Positions 8,022-15,729 of a stretch of 33,513 nt of DNA are shown here, in pieces; the first letter of the stretch is position 1, and every line of letters starts with the position of its first letter. The notes beneath the pieces were generated by a model. That model had not been told where the DNA came from. It did not search any database and worked only from the letters and a program-made list of their open reading frames with translations. This DNA comes from Cytophagales bacterium (GTDB taxonomy: Bacteria > Bacteroidota > Bacteroidia > Cytophagales > Spirosomataceae): contig JAAFJE010000037.1 of the NCBI GenBank assembly GCA_013298025.1, positions 1-33,513 on the forward strand, in the 5' to 3' direction. Made by a program: the position numbers and the translations under genes.

Positions 8022-9715
8022 CGTGTAGCAAGTTGGGTTGCACCATTCAAGGTTCTTAGTAGCATTTCTTCCAAAAACCGCTCAATATCTCTTGTACCTT
8101 CCTTCAAAGATGTTGTATGAATAGTAATACCACCTTTATTCATTGCATCATATTTGATATTTATATTGATTGGTCGGCTACCGCCCTCATTTATCTTTTT
8201 TGCATCTTTTTTCGCTTCTGGTGGTGCAGACATACCAGTACCACCAAGTCCGCCAGTAGAATTACTCAAACTTCCAAGTGTAGTGCCAATACCACCAGAG
8301 CCAACTTTTTCAAGTTTTTCTTTTACATCTATGCTTACGCTTTTCTTGTCGAGCAAGCCAACAGCTTCGAGCAATGCCACAATTTTATCATAAACCCACT
8401 CAACACCTTTTGCAATTTTACTAAAAGCCCAAGCAACTTCCTCAAGCACTCGTAAACCTAAACCTCCAAGCTTTTCTAATATCCATCCAGCCAGTTTTAT
8501 CACTAAACCGACTACCGGACCAAGAATCTTCCAAATAACGCCAAGAATTGTAGTCAAACTTTGCAAAACACTACTACCCAAAGAAAAAATTCTTGATAGC
8601 ATATTCCCCCAGTCAACAGCCCCCACAAGCATAGTGATAACATCTATTGTAATAGATGATAGTAAATCCCACCAACTAAATAAAGTTTGCATGTATGCCT
8701 TAAATGGTTCTATTGCTTGACTTAAATTACTCACTAATGCACCAAGAGCTGGTGAGAGTTTTGCGAATCGGTCACGAATAAATGTGGCAATAATATCAAT
8801 ATAAGGAAGTACCTTCTCTATCATTTCCATGAAAACAACACCGATTTGAATAACAGTAGGTAACAATTGTTGTCCTATACCTTCCTTCAACATTTGAAAT
8901 TTATTACTCAACCGTGTCAATTGTGACTGTGGAGATTGAACTGCTTTTACCGCTTCATCTCCAAATGTCTTCTTTAATTCATTGGCAAATTTGGGCAAAA
9001 AATCAACGGCCAACAGTTCTCCATTTTGCATCATTTCCATGAGTTTGCCAGTTGATACGCCCATGCTCCTCGCAGCTATACTTAATGCTCCGGGTAATCG
9101 TTCACCCAATTGACCTGTCAACTCTTCTGCACTTACTTTGCCTTTCGACATAATCTGACTAAGAGCAAGAAAAACGCCCTCTGTGGTATCAGACGAAAGG
9201 TTCATAGCTGATGTTGCCATTGATACCCCTTCAAAAATATCTCGCATAGGTTGTCCCTGTAGTGCAGTGTCTTTAAACGCTCCTGCAACAGATGTAAATG
9301 CTGATCGAGTTTCGGCAAGTGGTAAGTTTAATTTGTCAATAGTTCTGTACAAAAATGAAAAATTCTCAGCCGCATCCTTTCCTGATGCAAATTTAATTAC
9401 TCTCATAGCCCCATCTACATTTAGGGCTGCATCAACAAAATCCTTCCCTACATTAATAGCTTGTTGACCAAACGACATCAATGTTGAGCCAATGCTCATA
9501 CTAGCGGCTAGTGTACCAACTTTCATAAAGTTGTTAAATGAGCCACTCATGCCGTCAAGCCCACGAGATGCCCTGCCCGCAGCCGATTCTACTCTATCTT
9601 GTACAGCAGTAAGACCGTCGAGTTTACTAACAAGATTCCTAACTTTACCGCCTATACGGTCGGCAACGGCAGAAACCTTGTCTTGTAACGATATAAGGTA
9701 GTGAAGTCCTTTCAT
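8018..9715 (-). CDS. Tail tape measure protein
   Basis: This 565-aa protein carries the conserved tape-measure domain (TIGR02675 type) at about residues 60-260, with the hallmark SAEELTGQLGERLPGAL. Hydrophobic membrane-like helices follow at about 355-420, and the tail end is Gly- and Ser-rich. Tape measure proteins set tail length and leave the tail tip during DNA injection. At about 1.5 angstrom per residue the tail would be near 80-85 nm. Its ATG overlaps the stop of the frameshifted chaperone frame (9712-9714) in an ATGA arrangement, so its translation is probably coupled to that frame. Confidence 0.9.
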   Translation of the reverse strand: MKGLHYLISLQDKVSAVADRIGGKVRNLVSKLDGLTAVQDRVESAAGRASRGLDGMSGSFNNFMKVGTLAASMSIGSTLMSFGQQAINVGKDFVDAALNVDGAMRVIKFASGKDAAENFSFLYRTIDKLNLPLAETRSAFTSVAGAFKDTALQGQPMRDIFEGVSMATSAMNLSSDTTEGVFLALSQIMSKGKVSAEELTGQLGERLPGALSIAARSMGVSTGKLMEMMQNGELLAVDFLPKFANELKKTFGDEAVKAVQSPQSQLTRLSNKFQMLKEGIGQQLLPTVIQIGVVFMEMIEKVLPYIDIIATFIRDRFAKLSPALGALVSNLSQAIEPFKAYMQTLFSWWDLLSSITIDVITMLVGAVDWGNMLSRIFSLGSSVLQSLTTILGVIWKILGPVVGLVIKLAGWILEKLGGLGLRVLEEVAWAFSKIAKGVEWVYDKIVALLEAVGLLDKKSVSIDVKEKLEKVGSGGIGTTLGSLSNSTGGLGGTGMSAPPEAKKDAKKINEGGSRPININIKYDAMNKGGITIHTTSLKEGTRDIERFLEEMLLRTLNGATQLATR

Positions 9716-10175
9716 TTTGGTTTTGATTCTTGCTCCCGAATGTAAGCCAAAGCTTTAAATGTTAGTACCCAACGTTCATCATCTAGGTCTTCGGGGTTAA
9801 TTCCCAAATGATAACGTATCAATGTGTTAATGTAAAATATCCAATGCTCGCCTTCTGGCCGAAAAATCGTATCATCTACAAGCTCTTGCAACTGCTTTTT
9901 TTTACATCAACAATGGCTTCGATATGTTCACCGATAGACAGCAGTTTACCTGTATCAGTTTTAAAGCTTTCGTCACCTCCCAGCCAACAGTTTTTTACGA
10001 TCGTTTCAATTGCTTTTAGCGTATTTTTAGTGTTGGATAAAAATGCTTCAAGCGTAGCTTTATTTGGTGCATGCAAATAACACTTTGCTCCGTCCTCTGC
10101 TTCAATACAGAATACAGCACTATGTTTAGCTTTCCAGTCAGCAATTTGCTGTTCTGACACATCATGGTTGTTCAT
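9712..10175 (-). CDS. Tail assembly chaperone, -1 frameshift product (GT-like fusion)
   Basis: The 99-aa upstream frame contains eight A in a row on the coding strand (9896-9903), in the order GTA AAA AAA AGC. A -1 slip on A AAA AAA moves ribosomes into a second frame that has no start codon of its own. That frame is open for 61 codons (KQLQELVDDT... to ...EQESKPK) and ends at 9712. The fusion would have 93 + 61 = 154 residues. Upstream-short and frameshift-long products just before the tape measure gene are the conserved G/GT arrangement of long-tailed phages, and Mu has the same. The downstream frame reads like real protein, and its stop overlaps the tape measure ATG. Confidence 0.8.
9876..10175 (-). 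CDS. Tail assembly chaperone, unshifted form (G-like)
   Basis: This 99-aa protein lies between the tail tube and tape measure genes. It contains CIEAEDGAKCYLHAPNKATLEAFL (read in two parts) and a helical middle, a pattern seen in small tail chaperones of Bacteroidota phages. In the family, the short form is made in excess and coats the tape measure together with the longer frameshifted form. Without the slip, translation ends at the TAG at 9876-9878, seven codons after the A8 run. Confidence 0.75.
   Translation of the reverse strand: MNNHDVSEQQIADWKAKHSAVFCIEAEDGAKCYLHAPNKATLEAFLSNTKNTLKAIETIVKNCWLGGDESFKTDTGKLLSIGEHIEAIVDVKKSSCKSL
9896..9903 (-). promoter_or_regulatory. Programmed -1 ribosomal frameshift site, A8 run
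   Basis: The slippery heptamer A AAA AAA followed by G is read in frame as AAA AAA AGC. Slipping one base back pairs both tRNA-Lys without mismatch and continues with AAG CAG TTG. Poly-A heptamers of this type are efficient slippery sites in bacteria (dnaX uses A AAA AAG). I did not find a strong stem-loop just after it. Confidence 0.75.
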
Positions 10176-10209
10176 TGCGTAAATTGATTAGTTGAAAAAA
10201 TAAAAAACG

Positions 10210-10626
10210 TCAATCTTGATAAGAAATATCGCCTATTGTGATAGGAAGGGTGTATTCAAAGTGGGGATTTTCACTTTTAAACTCCTTTTTATGCTCACTA
10301 AAACAACACCCTGTAAGCCTATCTACATAAATAATATTATCCTCGTCTTGGTACTTCACAATGATTGTCATATCTGAAATATCGGTAAGGTCTGAGCGTT
10401 TTGGAATCGCCTTTTGCAATCGGATAATTTCATTATGTGTGATCATCAATTCCCCATCATACGATTTTGAACCTTTGATTATTGCCGCTGGCTTAGAGCG
10501 ACCCAGTACGTACTTTTGCTGAACATCTCGCTTGATACTATAATTGATAGAAGTAGCTTCAATGAGTTTACCATTGAGTGTAATCTCTATCGACTCATAG
10601 CTATATTCTTTGCCATTAATTGCCAT
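10210..10626 (-). CDS. Tail tube protein (gpM-like)
   Basis: I start this gene at the ATG ending at 10626, giving 138 aa beginning MAINGKEYSYESIEITLNG. A longer open frame exists upstream, but it only covers the end of the sheath gene in another frame. The protein is a compact mixed-beta protein with KRDVQQKYVLGRSKPAAIIKG-type strands and a closing HFEYTLPITIGDISY, in keeping with contractile-tail tube proteins. It lies 13 bp downstream of the sheath gene, the order of Mu L and M. The assignment rests on position plus fold-like pattern. Confidence 0.75.
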   Translation of the reverse strand: MAINGKEYSYESIEITLNGKLIEATSINYSIKRDVQQKYVLGRSKPAAIIKGSKSYDGELMITHNEIIRLQKAIPKRSDLTDISDMTIIVKYQDEDNIIYVDRLTGCCFSEHKKEFKSENPHFEYTLPITIGDISYQD

Positions 10627-10639
10627 TTTAGTTGGGGTT

Positions 10640-11923
10640 TTAGATAACTTTTGAAAAACCAATTTTTGCCACAATATAGCGAGCAACACCAACGGAAACG
10701 ATACGGAGTTCAACCACAATTTCATTAGTTGTAAGCACATCTTGCTCAGGATTAACATACGCCTCAATAGCCGTAATTTCTCCTGCACGAACCATTTCTA
10801 AATCAATTGCACTCTCTACTTGAGCCTCAAAATTTTTGATTGTCAAGACTGACAATTTACCTGTGTCTGGGTCAACATATACCTCATCAAGCATATTTTC
10901 AGCAAAAACTCGTCGGGTAATGGTAGCCGCCTTATTAACCGTCCTGTTACGAGAAATCCAAGCATAATCATCTGTAATAGCCGTACAAGTTGGGTCATCC
11001 GAAAGATAAAATCCAGATAATTGTGGATGCTTTACCGCAATAATATATCCTTTGTCCACTACCGAGTCTATGACAACCTGATTCAAATCTGTAATCAGTT
11101 GACCCGACGACGATGCTAAATTATCTGTGTATGCCAAGGCACCGTTTTTAACACGCCCAATATTACGCTGTACTGGAATTGCAGAGCACAAACCTAGCAC
11201 GTACCCAACATCTGCATAGTTGGCTACATTAACCAAAAATGTGTAGGTAGCATTTGTAATCGACACCGTACTTGGGATAGCCGTTGGTATATCATTTTTC
11301 TGAAAGGCTACTACACTTACACCCGGGGCTGATTTTGTACGTAAATTGAACAACGTATTATGCGTCAAATCAACACCTCTTCCTTCAAGGAAGAGGTGAA
11401 CGGGTCGTCCTGCTACAAATTCACTATCTACTAAAGCTTGTGCTTTAGTAATATCTGATGATAAACTTGTAGCTACGCCATTGGCTTTTGTTTCAACAAA
11501 ATTTGGATTTAGAGCTACGCCAATAAGCTTAATTGCTCCGTTTTGTTGCTGCAAATATCCTTTTAAAGCAGTGTAAAGGCTACTACCAACGGTAAATAGA
11601 TTATCGAACGTTGTTGTAAGATTTACGTGCATCACATGCAACTTACTACTTGAGGCAAGAAAAAACTTTTCAACGTGATGTTGAAAAAGAATACCATGTT
11701 CGGTGTCATAATCTGCATAATTCAACAAGAAATCATCATAGCCTGTAAACGATTGAAATAGCTCATTGGCTTCAATAGATGTCTGTGCATTTTGCCCACT
11801 ATTTGAAATCGCATAAATACCATAAGTGGCAATAATTAGTAAAGATTCCCCATCGTTAGATGGAGTGATACCGCCCAATGCCCCGTTTTTTTTCTCAATA
11901 GTAACTTTAGCTAAACCACTCAT
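10640..11923 (-). CDS. Contractile tail sheath protein (DUF2586-like)
   Basis: This 427-aa protein begins SGLAKVTIEKKNGALGG and has the pattern of the DUF2586 sheath proteins of Bacteroidota and related phages. It sits in the Mu gpL slot, directly before the tube gene. The C-terminal region (VDPDTGKLSVLTIKNFEAQVESAI, then AIEAYVNPEQDVL) corresponds to the conserved sheath core that contacts the tube. The sheath contracts during infection to drive the tube through the envelope. Its ATG overlaps the upstream gene by 4 bp. A 25-bp palindrome lies inside the gene at 11374-11398. Confidence 0.8.
   Translation of the reverse strand: MSGLAKVTIEKKNGALGGITPSNDGESLLIIATYGIYAISNSGQNAQTSIEANELFQSFTGYDDFLLNYADYDTEHGILFQHHVEKFFLASSSKLHVMHVNLTTTFDNLFTVGSSLYTALKGYLQQQNGAIKLIGVALNPNFVETKANGVATSLSSDITKAQALVDSEFVAGRPVHLFLEGRGVDLTHNTLFNLRTKSAPGVSVVAFQKNDIPTAIPSTVSITNATYTFLVNVANYADVGYVLGLCSAIPVQRNIGRVKNGALAYTDNLASSSGQLITDLNQVVIDSVVDKGYIIAVKHPQLSGFYLSDDPTCTAITDDYAWISRNRTVNKAATITRRVFAENMLDEVYVDPDTGKLSVLTIKNFEAQVESAIDLEMVRAGEITAIEAYVNPEQDVLTTNEIVVELRIVSVGVARYIVAKIGFSKVI
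11374..11398. repeat. 25-bp palindrome inside the sheath gene
   Basis: The two 12-bp arms CACCTCTTCCTT and AAGGAAGAGGTG are perfectly complementary around a single central C. It encodes LFLEGRGVD in the sheath protein. No other hairpin of this quality was noticed inside a phage coding region. Confidence 0.8.
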
Positions 11924-12372
11924 TTTTTTAAGGTTAAATCTGGTTCTATTTTAATTTTTGCCGCATCATTAGTACGTTTCATTGAGTTGTCAATAAATTC
12001 ATAACGATATGTACTTACGTGAGTGACAACATTACTATGATTAGTGTCAGGTATGTCACTCACTGACACAAAGCCAGCGCTAGATAGTTTCTGATACACC
12101 TCATCTACAAACAACAAGTAAGCAGTTGAGTTACTTACATTACCTGGCTGTGTTTCATACACCTCTGTAACAATGTAAACATTGACAGTCGCTTCACCCT
12201 TTCTTACGCCCGATGACATTGAGGTCCAAATCACCGATGCTGTGTAATACACAGACGGCGCAAATAAAGGAAACTCATCAGAATTTTTTACTTGATTATT
12301 CCAAACATCTACAAGCTCAAAAGAAGTTATTGAGCCTAAAAGCGTAGCGATATAATTATACAATTCTTTCAC
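11920..12372 (-). CDS. Tail terminator / tail completion-like protein
   Basis: This 150-aa protein is encoded just before the sheath gene with a 4-bp overlap at each end, where Mu-like and other contractile phages place the tail terminator or joining protein. The pattern of an N-terminal helix (MKELYNYIATLLGSI), a central beta region (GEATVNVYIVTEVYE) and a helix (AYLLFVDEVYQKL) fits the alpha/beta fold of such proteins. Assignment is by position and general build. Confidence 0.5.
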   Translation of the reverse strand: MKELYNYIATLLGSITSFELVDVWNNQVKNSDEFPLFAPSVYYTASVIWTSMSSGVRKGEATVNVYIVTEVYETQPGNVSNSTAYLLFVDEVYQKLSSAGFVSVSDIPDTNHSNVVTHVSTYRYEFIDNSMKRTNDAAKIKIEPDLTLKK

Positions 12373-12674
12373 GCCAAAGACCGCTTAAATTGTTTGTATT
12401 TGCTGCTGTGAGAGGCGGCCAAATCCTCAGTCCAAAAACCATTGCCATCAAATGTTACAAATACATCATTTTTATCTTTGTACTGTTCAAAAATAGCTCG
12501 TGCAACCGAACGAGCTAAATCCCAATCATCCGATGGTGCTTGCTCTGCCGATGGTACTTGCTCATCCGATGGTGCTTGCTCATCCGATGGTACTTGCTCT
12601 GCCGATGGTGCTTGCTCTGTGGTTTCTTTGGTGGCCTCTTTAGCCACCAAAGTTTTGTTACTTTTTCCTGACAT
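12369..12674 (-). CDS. Small protein with five 6-residue repeats, Mu gp35 position
   Basis: This 101-aa protein lies between the major capsid gene and the tail terminator. Residues 19-48 are five copies of an acidic 6-residue unit of the type EQAPSD / EQVPSA, alternating A and V in the third place. A compact C-terminal part ends with DVFVTFDGNGFWTEDLAASH. The linker repeat and short C-terminal domain could mark a decoration or connector protein. Mu has a small gene (gp35) at this place. I do not recognise the domain, so function stays open. The repeat is encoded by five 18-bp units at 12530-12619. Confidence 0.5.
   Translation of the reverse strand: MSGKSNKTLVAKEATKETTEQAPSAEQVPSDEQAPSDEQVPSAEQAPSDDWDLARSVARAIFEQYKDKNDVFVTFDGNGFWTEDLAASHSSKYKQFKRSLA
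12530..12619 (-). repeat. Five tandem 18-bp repeats in coding sequence
   Basis: On the plus strand, five head-to-tail units begin CCGATGGTGCTTGCTC or CCGATGGTACTTGCTC, starting at 12530, 12548, 12566, 12584 and 12602. Units 1, 3 and 5 carry GTGC and units 2 and 4 carry GTAC, so a 36-bp higher-order unit has been copied. They encode the EQxPSx repeats. Confidence 0.9.
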
Positions 12675-12706
12675 GATAAAAAAGGTTGGTTTCTTACTTA
12701 TGATTA

Positions 12707-13645
12707 CTAGACCGCAGGAGCTTGTACAATAGCACCAATACCCTCAGCGTTTGCTCTTGCTTTTCGTCCTCCCATTCTGACTAATGCCGAATAAATATCT
12801 CCATAGTACAGAGGGTTGTCGGGATCTTGAAACAGCTTGATTTCACCAATAGCCCGCTCAACGCAGTTTTTTTGCCAACAAATCACTGAATCACAGTCAC
12901 TGCTGACCGCAACGGCTTCGGGAGCTTTTACAACCCCTGCGGTGGTGTAAGATAATGTTGAAGATCTTTCAAGAATAATAAAACCGTATAGCTTTTCAAT
13001 CTTACCTTCCTTAATTGAAATCTCTCCGCCAAAAGCACCATCTCTTACCTTCAAGTCTGGGTCATCCAAAAGTTGAGAGTGCATCTCTGTTGAAAGCAAA
13101 GCATAACGCTCGTTTTTAGACACCTTTTGCTTGTTAAATAATTTTTGCATGGCCTTCAAATCCTCCTTGATAAACAGCTTCCGATTACCTGTTGTACCGT
13201 CTAAATGACTTAAAACGCTATTACCTGTGGTACGAATAACAGCAGCAGCGGCAGTAGTTCCAGCACCAGCGTAAGCAAATTCACGTACCCATTCGTACAG
13301 TAAATTATCGCTTGCTGCTTCACGTAAAGCCTCTATGTGTTCGCCAAGTACAGAGTCCATTTTGGAGTAAGACAACTCATAGTTCTCAGCATTCGGAATA
13401 ACTGTAGGCTCGGTCGTAAACTCGTCAATCACATACACAATATCGGTATCTACACGTTTGTTGACAGTCGCTGGCAAATTAGTCCGGTTTTTCACGACCG
13501 TAGGCTTTGAGCCAGCTTGTGGCAACACCACAATTTTACCATTCTGAACATTATCATCTGCAATACGAGCATAGTTGATAAATTCGTTGTCTTTGAAGAG
13601 ATTCCCTTCAATGTACTTTCGCCAAATCGCTAAATTTAAAGGCAT
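12707..13645 (-). CDS. Major capsid protein (Mu gpT position)
   Basis: This 312-aa protein follows the protease/scaffold gene, as Mu T follows I and Z. It begins with a short helix and ends with a conserved-looking Arg- and Ala-rich segment. The middle contains IDEFTTEPTVIPNAENYELSY (in parts) and SVLGEHIEALREAASDNLLYEW, typical of capsid proteins with an HK97-type spine helix in Bacteroidota phages. The segment ERYALLSTEMHSQLLDDP is a frequent capsid-family pattern. Copies of this protein form the icosahedral head. An 80-bp gap with a weak hairpin (CCAGCC near 13679, GGCTGG near 13702) separates it from the protease gene. Confidence 0.8.
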   Translation of the reverse strand: MPLNLAIWRKYIEGNLFKDNEFINYARIADDNVQNGKIVVLPQAGSKPTVVKNRTNLPATVNKRVDTDIVYVIDEFTTEPTVIPNAENYELSYSKMDSVLGEHIEALREAASDNLLYEWVREFAYAGAGTTAAAAVIRTTGNSVLSHLDGTTGNRKLFIKEDLKAMQKLFNKQKVSKNERYALLSTEMHSQLLDDPDLKVRDGAFGGEISIKEGKIEKLYGFIILERSSTLSYTTAGVVKAPEAVAVSSDCDSVICWQKNCVERAIGEIKLFQDPDNPLYYGDIYSALVRMGGRKARANAEGIGAIVQAPAV

Positions 13646-13725
13646 ATCAATAAAAATTTAAGTTTTTTGATGTAATGCCAGCCTACTTGCCTAAACTTTC
13701 GGCTGGACTTCTGGGCGGTTATTTC

Positions 13726-14697
13726 TTATGAAACGCTATCCTGAAATTGCTTGAACGTTGTAGGATAGTTTTTCTTCAAGTCGGCAAGTACATCTGGTTT
13801 ATGCTTCATAAACCACATATAACCTTTTGAACGATGCTCATTGTAAGCTTTCAATGTTTCGTTTTCTTCACCTTGAGCTTGAGTATCTCTGGGCAACTGC
13901 ACACCTTTTTTGGCATCAATAAGGCTTTTGACAGCATCGAAATCCGATTTAGCCAGTTTTTTGTAGCTATCTGCTTCGCCAGGCGTAATCTTTTTGGCTT
14001 GTACTGCACCATCAATAAGCGTGTTTATCTTCTGTGTTTCAGCCTCTGATTTGAGTGCTTCATTTTCAGATTTCAGAACACTTACCTCGGTCAGCTTTTT
14101 ACTTACCTCTGCTTCTGCATTGTTGGCACGCTGCTCAAGCTCGCTGATTTTTTTCATCACTAAATCTTCGGTTTGTTGCTCCTTCGCAACAAGACCAAGC
14201 CTTTTGAACACTTGTTCCATATTTTTCTTTAAAAATTGGTTGCTAAAAAAATCAATTCTGACAATCTCTGGCAATTCAGATTCTTGCTCTTGTCCTTCGA
14301 TTTTCGATTTAATAGACTTCTCAATAACTAGGCAGTCTTTATTTGATGGAATCGACACGCAGCTGATCTCAAGAAGCTCCCATTCTGTAATCACTCGCAC
14401 ACTTCCCTCTTCATGAAACTTTAGGACTCTTGCTCTTATTGAAAACCCACGCATGACACCACGATCATACTTACCTTTGATTTTAAGGGCTACCTCGTCT
14501 AACTCATCCCACTGTATCTCACCAACAAGCTGCGAATTTTCAATACGCAAATTAATTACAGTACCAACCGGAAAACTTTCATCATTATGCACAAACAATA
14601 AAACTGGGTTGGTATTAAAGCGTGAAAAGTCCCCCCCATCAAGCTTCATAATTTCATTAGCTGCATCTATCCGTTCGGTTGAAAATATTGCCTTCAT
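13726..14697 (-). CDS. Prohead protease fused to scaffold (Mu gpI/Z-like)
   Basis: This 323-aa protein has two parts. Residues 1-125 look like an HK97/U35-type prohead protease: His37 in LLFVHNDESFPVG and Ser115 in ELLEISCVSIPSN are the likely catalytic pair. Residues 160-323 are a coiled-coil scaffold (about 170-220) followed by ITPGEADSYKKLAKSDFDAVKSL (in parts), a segment typical of Mu-type I proteins. The protease cuts the scaffold out of the prohead during maturation. An internal Met at about residue 160 (ATG ending at 14220) could start a separate scaffold form, as Z does inside I in Mu. It is the first gene of the minus-strand late block. Confidence 0.8.
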   Translation of the reverse strand: MKAIFSTERIDAANEIMKLDGGDFSRFNTNPVLLFVHNDESFPVGTVINLRIENSQLVGEIQWDELDEVALKIKGKYDRGVMRGFSIRARVLKFHEEGSVRVITEWELLEISCVSIPSNKDCLVIEKSIKSKIEGQEQESELPEIVRIDFFSNQFLKKNMEQVFKRLGLVAKEQQTEDLVMKKISELEQRANNAEAEVSKKLTEVSVLKSENEALKSEAETQKINTLIDGAVQAKKITPGEADSYKKLAKSDFDAVKSLIDAKKGVQLPRDTQAQGEENETLKAYNEHRSKGYMWFMKHKPDVLADLKKNYPTTFKQFQDSVS

Positions 14698-14864
14698 TGA
14701 TTTTTTGTTAATTTCAATTGTGAAATTATTGCTTAAAACACTAACTGTAAAATAGAATTACTGCCCTTAAATACCTTTTTTTGCTCATCATTAGCTTATT
14801 TCACTCTATTATTAAGATATTTGATAAAAACATCATTCTTAGCAATAATTTCTTGGCGGTTATT
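14698..14864. promoter_or_regulatory. Divergent intergenic region between the two late gene blocks
   Basis: This 167-bp AT-rich stretch separates the minus-strand protease/capsid/tail block from the plus-strand HTH/terminase/portal block. Late promoters for both directions should lie here. I see no clear TAnnTTTG element. The 13-mer TTAAATACCTTTT occurs at 14767 and again at 15151, upstream of the next plus-strand gene, but matches of this length can arise by chance in AT-rich DNA. Confidence 0.45.
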
Positions 14865-15143
14865 ATGCAAAACACAGATATAAACCTACAGGAGAACTTC
14901 AATCTCCGAACGGCTAAAATGCCTAGAGGCTATGCCGATTTTGTCGCATCACAGCTAAAAGTACCCACAAAACGGGTCTATAAAGTTCGCTATGGAGAAC
15001 AAATAGACAAGCAAGTTGAGCTTGCCTTATTGTCATTAGCAATAAAATTTAAAGAGGAGCAGGAAGAGTTATCAAGAAAAATAATAGAGCTAAAACAGCG
15101 AACTAGCAAACAAAGCGCTAGTAGCCAACTAGCGTTATTCTAA
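14865..15143 (+). CDS. Small HTH-like DNA-binding protein, possible late regulator
   Basis: I start this at the ATG at 14865, giving 92 aa; an upstream ATG at 14781 would add 28 hydrophobic, unlikely residues. Residues 20-62 (PRGYADFVASQLKVPTKRVY, then RYGEQIDKQVELALLSLA) line up by eye with the Ner-like HTH protein at 29484: Tyr, an Ile/Phe-Ala helix, a recognition helix ending RVYKVR, a Gly turn, and a final Ala-rich helix. The last 30 residues form a charged helix. It sits between the divergent late blocks, so it may regulate them. This is inference. Confidence 0.55.
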   Translation: MQNTDINLQENFNLRTAKMPRGYADFVASQLKVPTKRVYKVRYGEQIDKQVELALLSLAIKFKEEQEELSRKIIELKQRTSKQSASSQLALF

Positions 15144-15264
15144 TACACTTTTAAATACCTTTTAAAACTCGAAAATGAGCGACTTTCACACAAGAATGGA
15201 TAAATTATATACCTATTAAAAAAAACATCCTTAAAAACAGTTTTTTAGGCAATTAAAAATCATA
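15144..15264. other. 121-bp intergenic region upstream of the terminase genes
   Basis: AT-rich, with TTAAATACCTTTT at 15151 (also at 14767) and CCTTAAAAACAGT at 15229 (also at 30313 in the phage end). A promoter for the terminase-portal genes could be here. No hairpin terminator is evident after the 92-aa gene. Confidence 0.35.
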
Positions 15265-15729
15265 ATGAACAATAGTATGGCAACGAAAGAAAAAGGAGTA
15301 AGTAAGATAAATCAGATAGAAATAGCGAAGGCTCTTTACATTGAAAATATCATGACTCAGCGTGAGATTGCTAACCTTGTGGGCATAAATGAAAACACTT
15401 TAAAATCATGGATTGACAAATATGAATGGAAAACACTCAGAGGGGCTAGAGAGTCAGGAAGGGGCAAAATCCTTGCAAACTTGTTAAAGAAGTTAAGTGA
15501 GTTGACAGAAAAAGACAACTACACATTTGATGAAGTCTTAAAGGCTACAAAATCAATTGACTATTTTAGCCCGAATAAAATTTCCATTTCGGGACAAATC
15601 ATGAGCATCAAGCAATTTATGTCATTCCTACAAGAAACTGACTATCCAATTTCAAAGTTAATCGCTGACAAAAAATTGTCTGAAACATTTATTGAAAACC
15701 TTGTAAAAAATGCTATCACAACAAGATAA
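15265..15729 (+). CDS. Terminase small subunit-like HTH protein
   Basis: This 154-aa protein has an N-terminal helix-turn-helix, TQREIANLVGINENTLKSWI at about residues 31-50 followed by DKYEWKTLRGAR, the type found in terminase small subunits and Mu gp27-like proteins. The rest is helical. The gene overlaps the large terminase start by 20 bp. The small subunit would recognise phage DNA for packaging and pass it to the large subunit. A second Met at residue 5 is an alternative start. Confidence 0.7.
   Translation: MNNSMATKEKGVSKINQIEIAKALYIENIMTQREIANLVGINENTLKSWIDKYEWKTLRGARESGRGKILANLLKKLSELTEKDNYTFDEVLKATKSIDYFSPNKISISGQIMSIKQFMSFLQETDYPISKLIADKKLSETFIENLVKNAITTR

Noticed and set aside
8117-8455. 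Plus-strand frame opposite the tape measure gene
   Set aside because: It is antisense to a strongly supported tape measure gene and has no recognisable domain.
10627-10788. N-terminal extension of the tail tube protein by 54 residues
   Set aside because: The extension lies inside the sheath gene in another frame and has a hydrophobic, unlikely composition. The ATG at 10626 lies 13 bp after the sheath stop.
12442-12732. Plus-strand open frame with repeated CSADG/CSSDG units
   Set aside because: It is the antisense of the 18-bp repeats of the minus-strand gene; the repeat keeps all frames open. The minus-strand frame fits the operon with 4-bp overlaps.
13679-13707. Hairpin CCAGCC/GGCTGG between protease and capsid genes as a terminator
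   Set aside because: The stem is only 6 bp with a long loop and no T-run; at most it is an mRNA processing element.
14767-15163. 13-mer TTAAATACCTTTT as a late promoter motif (14767 and 15151)
   Set aside because: Several 13-bp matches are expected by chance in 33 kb of AT-rich DNA. It is mentioned in the region entries but not claimed.
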